Positions 1 through 5,687 of a stretch of 12,606 nucleotides of DNA are shown here, piece after piece (position 1 is the stretch's first letter; each line of letters opens with the position of its first letter). Made by a program: the position numbers and the translations under genes. The DNA lies in contig DASUWJ010000092.1 of the NCBI GenBank assembly GCA_036378475.1, positions 1 to 12,606 on the forward strand, read 5' to 3'. A model generated the notes under the pieces. The model saw nothing but the letters and a program-made list of their open reading frames with translations, was not told the DNA's origin and searched no databases. The stretch comes from 13-2-20CM-68-14 sp036378475 (GTDB lineage: Bacteria; Actinomycetota; Thermoleophilia; Gaiellales; Gaiellaceae).

Positions 1-287
1 GCCGGCTCCGCCGGCAGTACCTCGGGCCTCGCCGCCCCGACCGCGGCGGCCCCGCCGTCGGCGGCGTCGAGCTCGGCGCGACGGGCGGGGTCCGAGAGCA
101 GCTCGTAGGCGCCTTGCACCTCTTCCAGATGCGAGGGCGTCCAGGGATCGGCCGGATCGCTTTCCATCCGGTAGAAGCGAACGAGGCGCCAGTAGGCGTC
201 GCGAATCTCCTGCAGCGAGGCATTCGGGCTGACGCCGAGCACCTCGTAGGGATTGCGCACGGCACCAGTGCCGTCCGGGGGGTTCAT
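1..287 (-). CDS. J-domain-like protein, N-terminal part (cut by window edge)
   Basis: Partial gene: the reading frame runs off the left edge, leaving about 95 residues. Residues 12-76 resemble a J domain, with NPYEVLGV at 12-19, a helix around EIRDAYWRLV and a final helix with GAYELLSDPARRAELD. J domains normally stimulate DnaK/Hsp70 ATPase through an HPD tripeptide. Here the matching place reads FYRMESDPADP, so HPD is absent and the family's usual co-chaperone function is doubtful. An Ala/Gly/Pro-rich stretch follows. The ATG at 285-287 has AAGGAG (288-293) directly against it, an unusually short spacing; an in-frame GTG nine codons downstream is an alternative start. The gene begins 14 bases after trmD ends, so it is probably the last visible member of that operon. 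I am fairly sure of the fold and not of the function. Confidence 0.75.
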   Translation of the reverse strand, partial: MNPPDGTGAVRNPYEVLGVSPNASLQEIRDAYWRLVRFYRMESDPADPWTPSHLEEVQGAYELLSDPARRAELDAADGGAAAVGAARPEVLPAEP

Positions 288-301
288 CTCCTTATCCTGC
301 C

Positions 302-961
302 TCACGGCGCCGTCCGCAGACGGCTCTGCTCGCGCCGCCACGCCTCGATCTTCGCGTGATCGCCCGAGAGCAAGACCTCGGGCACGCGCCAGCCGCGAAA
401 CTCGGCGGGCCGGGTGTAGTGCGGATACTCGAAGCCACCTTCCAGCCGGGGAGAGAAGCTCTCGACGAGGCCCGACTCCTCGCAGCCGAGCGCGCCCGGG
501 AGTCGGCGTGCGATTGCATCGACGAGCACCATTGCCGGCAGCTCGCCGCCGGAGAGCACGTAGGGCCCGATCGAGATCGCGTCCGAGGCGAGGTGGATCA
601 GGACGCGCTCGTCGAAGCCCTCGAAGCGGGCCGAGAGCAGCGTCAAAGATTCCTCGGTTGCGAGTTCCTCGACGACGGCCTGCGTCAGCTGGCGGCCTTG
701 GGGCGTCAGCGCAACCACCCTCCGTCCCGGGTCACCGCCGTAGGCTGCCTCGAGCGCCGCCGCGACCACGTCGACCCGCAGCACCATGCCGGCGCCGCCT
801 CCGTAGGGCTCGTCGTCGAGCTGGCCGTTCGGCAGCGGCGTCGTGTCGCGATAGCTGAACAGGCGCAGGTCGAGCTCGTCGCCGAGCACGGCGGACACGG
901 GCCGCTGCTCCGTCAGCCACGCAAATGCGTGCGGAATCAGGGTGAAGATGTCGAGCTGCAA
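302..961 (-). CDS. trmD: tRNA (guanine-N1-)-methyltransferase TrmD
   Basis: SPOUT-class enzyme that methylates N1 of G37 next to the anticodon of tRNAs, using S-adenosylmethionine, which prevents +1 frameshifting. The 219 residues carry the family hallmarks: an N-terminal DIFTLIP, DDEPYGGGAGMV (49-60), ARFEGFDERV (111-120), the knot region SIGPYVLSGGELP (130-142) and the C-terminal PHYTRPAEFRGWRVPEV with LLSGDHAKIEAWRREQS. Two positions that are usually Asp differ: the motif normally reads SIGDYVL, and the DSF motif carrying the proposed catalytic Asp reads ESF (167-169). The protein stops soon after the WRREQS motif and lacks the usual RRPDLL-like tail. The start is TTG (959-961), with GAGG six bases upstream. 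It follows rimM by 12 bases in an ffh-rpsP-khpA-rimM-trmD operon. The identification is secure. Confidence 0.96.
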   Translation of the reverse strand: MQLDIFTLIPHAFAWLTEQRPVSAVLGDELDLRLFSYRDTTPLPNGQLDDEPYGGGAGMVLRVDVVAAALEAAYGGDPGRRVVALTPQGRQLTQAVVEELATEESLTLLSARFEGFDERVLIHLASDAISIGPYVLSGGELPAMVLVDAIARRLPGALGCEESGLVESFSPRLEGGFEYPHYTRPAEFRGWRVPEVLLSGDHAKIEAWRREQSRLRTAP

Positions 962-973
962 AGAAGACCTCGC

Positions 974-1486
974 TCAGGGTAGCGGTGGCTCGGCGAATCC
1001 CGCTGCGATCACGATCAGGCCTCGCTCCAGATCAACCTCGCGCACGCATGCCTCCACGAGCGGCAGCGCCAGCCCCGAGTCGAGCTCGAGCACGTCGTTC
1101 GCCACACCCGGGCTGACCTCGGCCACGCGGCCGAGCGGACGGCCTGCCTCCTCCTCGACCCGGAGCCCGAGCAGCTGGAAGGCGTAGTACTCCCCTTCTC
1201 CGGGCGGCGGCAGCTCGTCCCTTCGCACCGTCAACTCCGCCCCGCGCGGTACGTCCCGCTCGAGCCGGATCACAGGGCGGCCGCCTGAGCCGCGCTTGGA
1301 GGCGGCCACCTTCGCCGGCTCGCCGTCCACGTACAGGACCGCGCCCCGCGCGAAGCGGGCCGGATCCTCGCTCGGCTGCTCGACGAAGAAGGAGCCATCG
1401 AGCCCGTGCGGCCGGCCCACCCGGCCAACCGAGACGAACTCAGTCGACGATCTCGACAAGGATCCGGTGGCGCTCCCGCATGGCAC
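974..1486 (-). CDS. rimM: ribosome maturation factor RimM
   Basis: RimM binds ribosomal protein S19 and assists assembly of the 30S head domain. The N-terminal beta-barrel begins at EFVSVGRVGRPHGLDGSFFV. The C-terminal PRC-barrel is marked by EEEAGRPLGRVAEV, then GVANDVLELDSG and VREVDLERGLIVI. At 160-170 residues the length is normal. The start is uncertain: the frame can begin at GTG 1486 (overlapping the khpA end by 47 bases) or at TTG 1459. Neither has a good ribosome-binding site, and family alignment favours the shorter form because conservation starts at EFVSVGR. The overlap with khpA suggests translational coupling. It sits between khpA and trmD, the usual neighbours in Gram-positive bacteria. 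Confidence 0.93.
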   Translation of the reverse strand: MPCGSATGSLSRSSTEFVSVGRVGRPHGLDGSFFVEQPSEDPARFARGAVLYVDGEPAKVAASKRGSGGRPVIRLERDVPRGAELTVRRDELPPPGEGEYYAFQLLGLRVEEEAGRPLGRVAEVSPGVANDVLELDSGLALPLVEACVREVDLERGLIVIAAGFAEPPLP

Positions 1487-1670
1487 CGGCCCGGACGATC
1501 GTGCGCAGCGCCCGGGCGATCCGACCCTGGCGGCCGATCACCTTGCCGACGTCGTCCTTGGCGACGTGCAGCTGCAGGACGACTGCGCCCTCCCGCTCTA
1601 TCTCGACGACGCGGACGGCATCCGGATCATCGACGAGCCGACGCGCGAGGTCGGCGAGCAACTCAGCCAA
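1440..1670 (-). CDS. khpA: KH-domain RNA-binding protein KhpA
   Basis: Small single-KH-domain RNA-binding protein of 76 residues (KhpA/YlqC family). In other bacteria KhpA can pair with KhpB/Jag and affects RNA levels and cell growth. The signature is the GxxG loop in DDVGKVIGRQGRIARALRTIV, where IGRQG lies at residues 45-49, flanked by strands VVEIEREGAVVLQLHV and HRILVEIVD. The whole protein is essentially one KH domain, typical for the family. It starts with TTG at 1668-1670; this codon overlaps the last codons and stop of rpsP by 8 bases (TTGGCTGA), implying coupled translation. It lies between rpsP and rimM, the standard position in actinobacteria and firmicutes. Confidence 0.93.
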   Translation of the reverse strand: MAELLADLARRLVDDPDAVRVVEIEREGAVVLQLHVAKDDVGKVIGRQGRIARALRTIVRAGAMRERHRILVEIVD

Positions 1671-1905
1671 TGTTCTTGGCCTTGAGCAGGCGCCGGACCG
1701 TGTCAGAGGGCTGAGCGCCCTTCGCGAGCCAGTCCTTGACCTTGGCCTCGTCGAAATCGATCGTCGAGGGGTCGGTCTGCGGGTTGTAGCGACCGACGAT
1801 CTCGATGAACTTGCCGTCGCGCGGGGAGCGCGTATCGGCCGCGACGACGCGGTAGATCGGATTCTTCTTCGAGCCGACCCGCGTCAGCCTCAGTTTCACT
1901 GCCAA
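1663..1905 (-). CDS. rpsP: 30S ribosomal protein S16
   Basis: S16 is a primary binding protein of the 5' domain of 16S rRNA and is needed for 30S assembly. All 80 residues match the family: MAVKLRLTRVGSKKNPIYRV at the N-terminus, then RSPRDGKFIEIVGRYNPQ and a C-terminal segment ending VRRLLKAKNIG. The length is normal. The start is TTG (1903-1905) preceded by a near-perfect AGGAGGT eight bases upstream. That ribosome-binding site lies inside the last two Arg codons and stop of ffh, so S16 synthesis is probably coupled to Ffh translation. It overlaps khpA downstream by 8 bases. Confidence 0.98.
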   Translation of the reverse strand: MAVKLRLTRVGSKKNPIYRVVAADTRSPRDGKFIEIVGRYNPQTDPSTIDFDEAKVKDWLAKGAQPSDTVRRLLKAKNIG

Positions 1906-1911
1906 ATCGTC

Positions 1912-3306
1912 CTACCTCCTTGCTCTCTTCTGCTTGCGCTTGCTCTTCGTCTTTCTGGCCGTCGCCGGGCGGCCGCCGTTTCCTGCCGGGGCCTGCAGCC
2001 CGGGCAGGCTCGGCAGCTTGCCGCTTTGCAGCTGCTTCATCACCTTGGCCATCTGCTTGCGCGCCTCGAGCAGCTGGTTCACCTGCTGAAGATCGGTGCC
2101 GCTCCCGCGCGCGATCCGCTCGCGGCGCGAGACGTCGATCACGTGCGGAAGCGAGCGCTCACGCTGAGTCATCGAGAGGATGATCGCCTCGACGCGCGCG
2201 AGCTGGCTCTCGTCGACTTGGTCGAGGCCGTCGAGCTGGCCGCCGAGGCCTGGAATCAGCTTCAGCACGCCTTGCAGCGGGCCCATCCGGCGCAGCATCT
2301 TGTAGCTCTTCAGGAAATCGTCGAACGTGAACTCGCCTTGCAGGAAGCGGCGCTCGAGCTGCTCGCGCTCGTCCGCCTCGACGGCCGCCTCCGCCTTCTC
2401 TATCAGGCTCAGGACGTCGCCCATGCCAAGGATCCGCGAGGCCATCCGGTCGGGATGGAAGTACTCGAGCTGGTCGACCTTCTCGCCGACCGAGACGAGC
2501 TTGATCGGCTTGCCGGTGACGGCCTTGACCGAGAGCGCCGCGCCACCGCGCGCATCGCCGTCGAGCTTCGTCAAGACGACGCCGTCGAAGTCAACCCGCT
2601 CCTGGAAGGCCTGCGCGACCGAGACCGCCTCCTGCCCGGTCATCGCGTCGAGGACGAGCAAGACGTTCGTCGGCCGGGCCTCCCTGCGGACGGCCGCGAG
2701 CTCCTCCATCAGGGCCTCGTCGACGTGTAGGCGGCCCGCGGTGTCGATGATCACGACATCGCCCTCGGCCGCGGCGATTCCCTCGCGCGCGGCCTTGACG
2801 GGCTCGGAGCGCTCCGCGCTGTAGACCGGCACCTGGATCTGCCGCCCGAGCTGCTCGAGCTGCTCGATCGCGGCCGGGCGCTGCAGGTCGGCGGCGACGA
2901 GCGCCGGCCGCTTGCCCTCCTTCCGCAGGAGCAGGGCGAGTTTGGCCGCGGCGGTCGTCTTGCCGGAGCCTTGGAGCCCCGCGAGCAGGATCACGGTCGG
3001 AGGGCGTCCGGCGAAGGCGAGCCGCGAGTCGCCCGAGCCCATCAGGGCGGTCAGCTCCTCGTGGACGACCTTGACGACCTGCTGGCCCGGTGTGAGGCTC
3101 TTCAGCACCTCCTCGCCCTCCGCCCGCTGCCGGACGCGCGCGACGAACTCCTTGACGACGTTGAAGTTGACGTCCGCCTCGAGCAGGGCGAGGCGAATCT
3201 CGCGCATCGCCTTCGAGATCGCATGGTCGTCGAGCCGGCCCCGCTTGCGCAGGTCGCCGAGGCTCGCCTGCAGCCTGTCGGAGAGGGTGTCGAACACGAC
3301 CGGCAA
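1912..3306 (-). CDS. ffh: signal recognition particle protein Ffh (SRP54)
   Basis: SRP GTPase that binds signal sequences and 4.5S/SRP RNA and delivers ribosomes to the membrane receptor FtsY. The order is N domain (about 1-90, with LLEADVNFNVVKEF), then G domain with P-loop GLQGSGKTT (110-118), DTAGR (188-192) and TKLDG (246-250), then the methionine-rich M domain (about 300-435). The M domain carries GPLQGVLKLIPG and an SRP-RNA-binding segment with SMTQRERSLP and RRERIARGSG. A lysine/arginine-rich tail (451-464) follows. The length of 464 residues is normal. The start is TTG 3306, with GAG five bases upstream; however, GTG 3297 would give MFDTLSDRL, which matches the usual family N-terminus. 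It is the first gene of its operon, 48 bases from the divergent BrkB-like gene. Confidence 0.98.
   Translation of the reverse strand: MPVVFDTLSDRLQASLGDLRKRGRLDDHAISKAMREIRLALLEADVNFNVVKEFVARVRQRAEGEEVLKSLTPGQQVVKVVHEELTALMGSGDSRLAFAGRPPTVILLAGLQGSGKTTAAAKLALLLRKEGKRPALVAADLQRPAAIEQLEQLGRQIQVPVYSAERSEPVKAAREGIAAAEGDVVIIDTAGRLHVDEALMEELAAVRREARPTNVLLVLDAMTGQEAVSVAQAFQERVDFDGVVLTKLDGDARGGAALSVKAVTGKPIKLVSVGEKVDQLEYFHPDRMASRILGMGDVLSLIEKAEAAVEADEREQLERRFLQGEFTFDDFLKSYKMLRRMGPLQGVLKLIPGLGGQLDGLDQVDESQLARVEAIILSMTQRERSLPHVIDVSRRERIARGSGTDLQQVNQLLEARKQMAKVMKQLQSGKLPSLPGLQAPAGNGGRPATARKTKSKRKQKRARR
1914..1920 (-). promoter_or_regulatory. rpsP ribosome-binding site inside the ffh end
   Basis: Reading on the minus strand, AGGAGGT is made of the last two codons of ffh (AGG AGG) plus the first base of its TAG stop. 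It lies eight bases before the TTG start of rpsP, an ideal distance. It is the strongest Shine-Dalgarno sequence in this operon and it decides the rpsP start. This arrangement implies that ribosomes finishing Ffh can reload on S16. Confidence 0.8.
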
Positions 3307-3354
3307 GTCTACTCACGCCTGTTTCGAGCCCCGGAAGCGGGTAGAAGGCCCCGG

Positions 3355-4215
3355 ATGCCTCGTCGCCCGGCCCTCCGAACCCGCGCGCGCAAGGTCGTCG
3401 AGATCTGGATCGGGCTGTTCGACGAGCATCAGCTGTTGACGCACGCGAGCGCGATCGCCTTCCAGGTGCTGAAGTCGCTCGTCCCGCTGACGCTGCTCGG
3501 GATCGCCCTGCTCGGCGAGATCGGCCGGCGCGATCTCTGGGTCAAGCACCTCGCACCCGGGATCAAGCACCAGCTCGACCCGCCGGTCTTCACCGCGATC
3601 AACTACGCCGTCACGAAGATCTTCGTCCACGACAGCGTCCCCCTGACCGTCTTCGGCACGCTCCTGACCGTCTGGTATGTCTCGGGCGGAGTCCGCGGGA
3701 TCATGGGCGCGATCAACGGGATCTACGGCGTCGAGGAGACCCGCCCCTTTTGGCGCCGCTGGCTGATCTCGCTCGGCCTCTCGCTCTGCGTCGTCGGCGG
3801 AGTCGCCGGTGCGGCCCTGCTCGTCGAGGCGGTGCCGACGCCGGGCGGAGGCTGGCGGATCCCCGTCGAGCTCGTGCGCTGGCTCGGAGCGATCGTCGCC
3901 CTCGCCCTGGCGGCCGGAGTGCTCGTCCGGCTCGCTCCCGCCAAGCACCGGCCGAAGCGGTGGGCCAGCGCCGGCGGCGCCCTCGTCGTCGCCACCTGGA
4001 TCGTGACCTCGCTCGTCTTTCGCTGGTACGTCGGCTCGATCGCGAACTTCAAGACTGCGGTCGGCCAGCTGACCGTGTTCATCGTCCTGATGGTCTATGT
4101 CTATGCCTCCTCGATCGTCTTTCTCGTCGGGGTCGAGCTCGACGAGCAGCTCCGCGAGGACGCGGCGAGCGGCGAGCGCGGCATCCTGAGCGTGCTCTTC
4201 GGCTTGGGCAAATAG
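3355..4215 (+). CDS. YihY/BrkB-family inner membrane protein
   Basis: Integral membrane protein of 286 residues in the YihY/virulence-factor BrkB family (formerly annotated as RNase BN), whose molecular function is not settled; transport or envelope roles have been suggested. Six hydrophobic segments are visible at about 32-56, 95-118, 136-160, 175-195, 204-226 and 236-262. Family-like motifs are ASAIAFQVLKSLVPLTLLG near the first helix and INGIYGVEETRPFWRRW (120-136) before the third. The ATG at 3355 is preceded by AAGG and marks where family similarity begins. The frame stays open upstream to 2971, but that part is the reverse complement of ffh. It is on the opposite strand from both neighbouring operons and diverges from ffh. 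A small hairpin overlaps its stop codon. Confidence 0.88.
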   Translation: MPRRPALRTRARKVVEIWIGLFDEHQLLTHASAIAFQVLKSLVPLTLLGIALLGEIGRRDLWVKHLAPGIKHQLDPPVFTAINYAVTKIFVHDSVPLTVFGTLLTVWYVSGGVRGIMGAINGIYGVEETRPFWRRWLISLGLSLCVVGGVAGAALLVEAVPTPGGGWRIPVELVRWLGAIVALALAAGVLVRLAPAKHRPKRWASAGGALVVATWIVTSLVFRWYVGSIANFKTAVGQLTVFIVLMVYVYASSIVFLVGVELDEQLREDAASGERGILSVLFGLGK

Positions 4216-4235
4216 AGCCGCGAAAGGCCGGCTCT
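4214..4235 (+). terminator. possible hairpin terminator after the BrkB-like gene
   Basis: A 7-base inverted repeat, AGAGCCG (4214-4220) and CGGCTCT (4229-4235), encloses an 8-base loop and starts inside the TAG stop codon. Only a weak T-rich run follows (CGTCTCG), so as an intrinsic terminator it is poor. It could equally be a stabilising hairpin or chance in GC-rich DNA. Confidence 0.35.
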
Positions 4236-4282
4236 CGTCTCGAGCGCCCTCAGTCGTAGCCCTGCCTGCTGGCGCAGTCCGT

Positions 4283-4309
4283 TTGCGAGACGCCCACCCC
4301 GGTTAGAGA
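4283..4309 (+). promoter_or_regulatory. weak promoter candidate for the dodecin gene
   Basis: TTGCGA (4283-4288) resembles a -35 box and TAGAGA (4304-4309) a -10 box, separated by 15 bases, which is shorter than the preferred 17. They lie in the 126-base gap between the BrkB-like gene and the dodecin gene, 32 bases before the ATG. The match is modest and untested. Confidence 0.25.
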
Positions 4310-4327
4310 TGCCTCGGAACCAACCGT

Positions 4328-4334
4328 GGGAGGA
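4328..4334 (+). promoter_or_regulatory. dodecin ribosome-binding site
   Basis: GGGAGGA lies seven bases before the ATG at 4342. It fixes the start there rather than at the in-frame ATG at 4309, which has no comparable site and would add eleven residues absent from the family. Confidence 0.75.
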
Positions 4335-4341
4335 ACGCGCA

Positions 4342-4548
4342 ATGGCTGACGTCGCCAAGGTGATCACGATCATCGGCTCTTCACCCGAAAGCTTCGCCAA
4401 GGCCGCCGACGCGGCGGTGCAGGAGGCCGCGAAGACCGTACGGGGGATCAGCGGCGCGGACGTGATCTCGATGAGCGCGCTCGTCGAGGACGAGCGGATC
4501 ACCGTCTACCGCACGACCGTGAACATCGCCTTCGGGATCGAGCGCTAG
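4342..4548 (+). CDS. dodecin-family protein
   Basis: Small protein of 68 residues, the normal dodecin length. Dodecins form hollow 12-subunit spheres; classical ones bind riboflavin or FMN, and a related group including mycobacterial Rv0379 has been described as calcium-binding. The pattern is clear: VAKVITIIGSSPESFAKA (strand 1 and helix), AVQEAAKTVRGISGADVIS (helix into strand 2) and a final strand VYRTTVNIAFGIE. Classical flavin dodecins carry DWFEV after the helix and a Gln in the YQV strand. This protein has GADVI and YRT there, so it is more likely of the non-flavin type. The start is set by a strong ribosome-binding site. It converges on ftsY and does not share its operon. Confidence 0.88.
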   Translation: MADVAKVITIIGSSPESFAKAADAAVQEAAKTVRGISGADVISMSALVEDERITVYRTTVNIAFGIER

Positions 4549-4556
4549 CCCGCTCG
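4539..4556. terminator. possible shared hairpin between convergent dodecin and ftsY
   Basis: CGAGCG (4539-4544) and CGCTCG (4551-4556) form a 6-base stem with a 6-base loop spanning the dodecin stop codon. Only 18 bases separate the two convergent genes, so one symmetric hairpin could serve both directions. No T-tract follows on either strand, so the call is weak. Confidence 0.3.
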
Positions 4557-4566
4557 GGGCTCGGCC

Positions 4567-5580
4567 TCAGGCCGCGATCAGGGCCCTCGCGAAGTCCCGG
4601 GGATCGAAGGGGCGCAGGTCGTCGAGCCCCTCCCCGACGCCGATCAGCTTGACGGGCAGGCCGAGTTCATGGGCGATCGCGATCGCGACGCCGCCCTTGG
4701 CAGAGCCATCCAGCTTGGTCAGCGCGACCCCGGTGACGCCGACGGCCTCGCCGAACAGACGCGCCTGCTGGACGCCGTTTTGACCCGTCGTCGCATCGAC
4801 CACAAGCAGCGTCTCGTGCGGCGCGCCCGCGAGCTTGTGGGCGATGACGCGCCTGACCTTCGCGAGCTCCTCCATCAGATTGGCCTGCGTGTGCAAACGC
4901 CCCGCGGTGTCGACGATCACGACGTCCCGCCGCTTCTCGCCGGCGCACTCGATCGCGTCGAAGGCGACCGCGGCGGGATCGCCGCCGCGCTCGCCCCCCA
5001 CGAAGTCGGCTCCGGCCCGCCCGGCCCAGATCTCGAGCTGCTCTTCGGCCGCCGCACGGAACGTGTCGGCCGCGGCGAGAACGACCGTCCGCTCGTGCTC
5101 CCGGAGGCGATAGGCGAGCTTGCCGATCGTCGTCGTCTTGCCCGTGCCGTTGACCCCGACGACGAGGATCACGCTCGGGTCGCCGTCGAGATCGAGGCGC
5201 CCGGGTTCTCCCAGGAGCGCCGTCGCCTCCTCGACGAGCGCCTCGCCGAGCTCGACGATCTCGCCCCGCGCCTCCAGCCGACGCACGAGCTCGGCGGTCG
5301 CACGAACACCGACATCGGTAGCGATCAGCGCCTCCTCGAGCCGCTCCCAGGCGGCGTCGTCGGCGGGATCGAAGGCGGCGGCAGCGAGCTGCTCGCTCAG
5401 CGCCTGCCGGCTTTTCCCGAGCGAGTCGCGCAGGCGCGAGAAGAAGCCTGCCTGCTCCCGCTCGGCCTCGCGCTCGGCGGCGCTGGCACCCCCGAGCAGC
5501 TCCGCCCAGGTTCGGCTCACGCCTCCGGCTGCGGGTCGTCGGCCTGCCTCAGCCTGCGCGCGAGCGCTGACCGAGTGCAC
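4567..5580 (-). CDS. ftsY: signal recognition particle receptor FtsY
   Basis: Membrane-associated SRP receptor GTPase that docks Ffh-ribosome complexes at the translocon. Of 337 residues, about 1-40 are Ala/Arg/Glu-rich linker. A short amphipathic segment AGFFSRLRDSLGK (44-56) resembles the membrane-binding helix of FtsY proteins, followed by the N domain. The G domain has GVNGTGKTT (142-150), DTFRAAA (172-178), DTAGRLH (224-230), TKLDG (288-292) and the closing GVGEGLDDLRPFDP. The start is uncertain: GTG 5580 has no visible ribosome-binding site, and GTG 5520 has GGAGG almost touching it and would remove 20 linker residues. It lies 107 bases after smc on the same strand, a standard pairing. 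The acidic A domain is short, as is common in actinobacteria. Confidence 0.97.
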   Translation of the reverse strand: MHSVSARAQAEAGRRPAAGGVSRTWAELLGGASAAEREAEREQAGFFSRLRDSLGKSRQALSEQLAAAAFDPADDAAWERLEEALIATDVGVRATAELVRRLEARGEIVELGEALVEEATALLGEPGRLDLDGDPSVILVVGVNGTGKTTTIGKLAYRLREHERTVVLAAADTFRAAAEEQLEIWAGRAGADFVGGERGGDPAAVAFDAIECAGEKRRDVVIVDTAGRLHTQANLMEELAKVRRVIAHKLAGAPHETLLVVDATTGQNGVQQARLFGEAVGVTGVALTKLDGSAKGGVAIAIAHELGLPVKLIGVGEGLDDLRPFDPRDFARALIAA

Positions 5581-5632
5581 CGTGGAAGCGTTGACGGCCG
5601 CGCGTGGGCGCCAGCCGGCCAGCGGGAGGATT

Positions 5633-5648
5633 GAGCTCGGACGAGCTC
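5633..5648. repeat. 16-base inverted repeat in the smc-ftsY gap
   Basis: GAGCTCG (5633-5639) and CGAGCTC (5642-5648) flank two bases. The repeat sits in the 107-base smc-ftsY gap, the longest gap in the upper minus-strand block. It could be a weak hairpin after smc or a protein-binding site; there is no T-tract after it on the minus strand. Confidence 0.4.
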
Positions 5649-5672
5649 GGCGCCTGCGCGTCGCACCCAGCG

Positions 5673-5678
5673 ATTCTA
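5673..5678 (-). promoter_or_regulatory. possible -10 element for ftsY
   Basis: On the minus strand TAGAAT matches the -10 consensus at five of six positions and lies just after the smc stop, 93 bases before the ftsY GTG. No convincing -35 box is found 16-18 bases upstream. It may allow ftsY its own transcript, but the support is thin. Confidence 0.25.
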
Positions 5679-5687
5679 CGAAGCCGT

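Noticed and set aside
1480..2730. 416-codon plus-strand frame
   Set aside because: Antisense to khpA, rpsP and ffh; no recognisable domain and composition of a shadow frame.
2971..3354. Upstream extension of the BrkB-like protein
   Set aside because: The extra 128 residues are the complement of ffh; family similarity begins at ATG 3355.
3307..3354. Clear divergent promoters between ffh and the BrkB-like gene
   Set aside because: No convincing -35/-10 pair was visible in the 48 bases on either strand; promoters may lie inside the flanking genes.
4309..4341. Earlier ATG for the dodecin
   Set aside because: The strong ribosome-binding site lies inside this segment and the family protein begins at ATG 4342.
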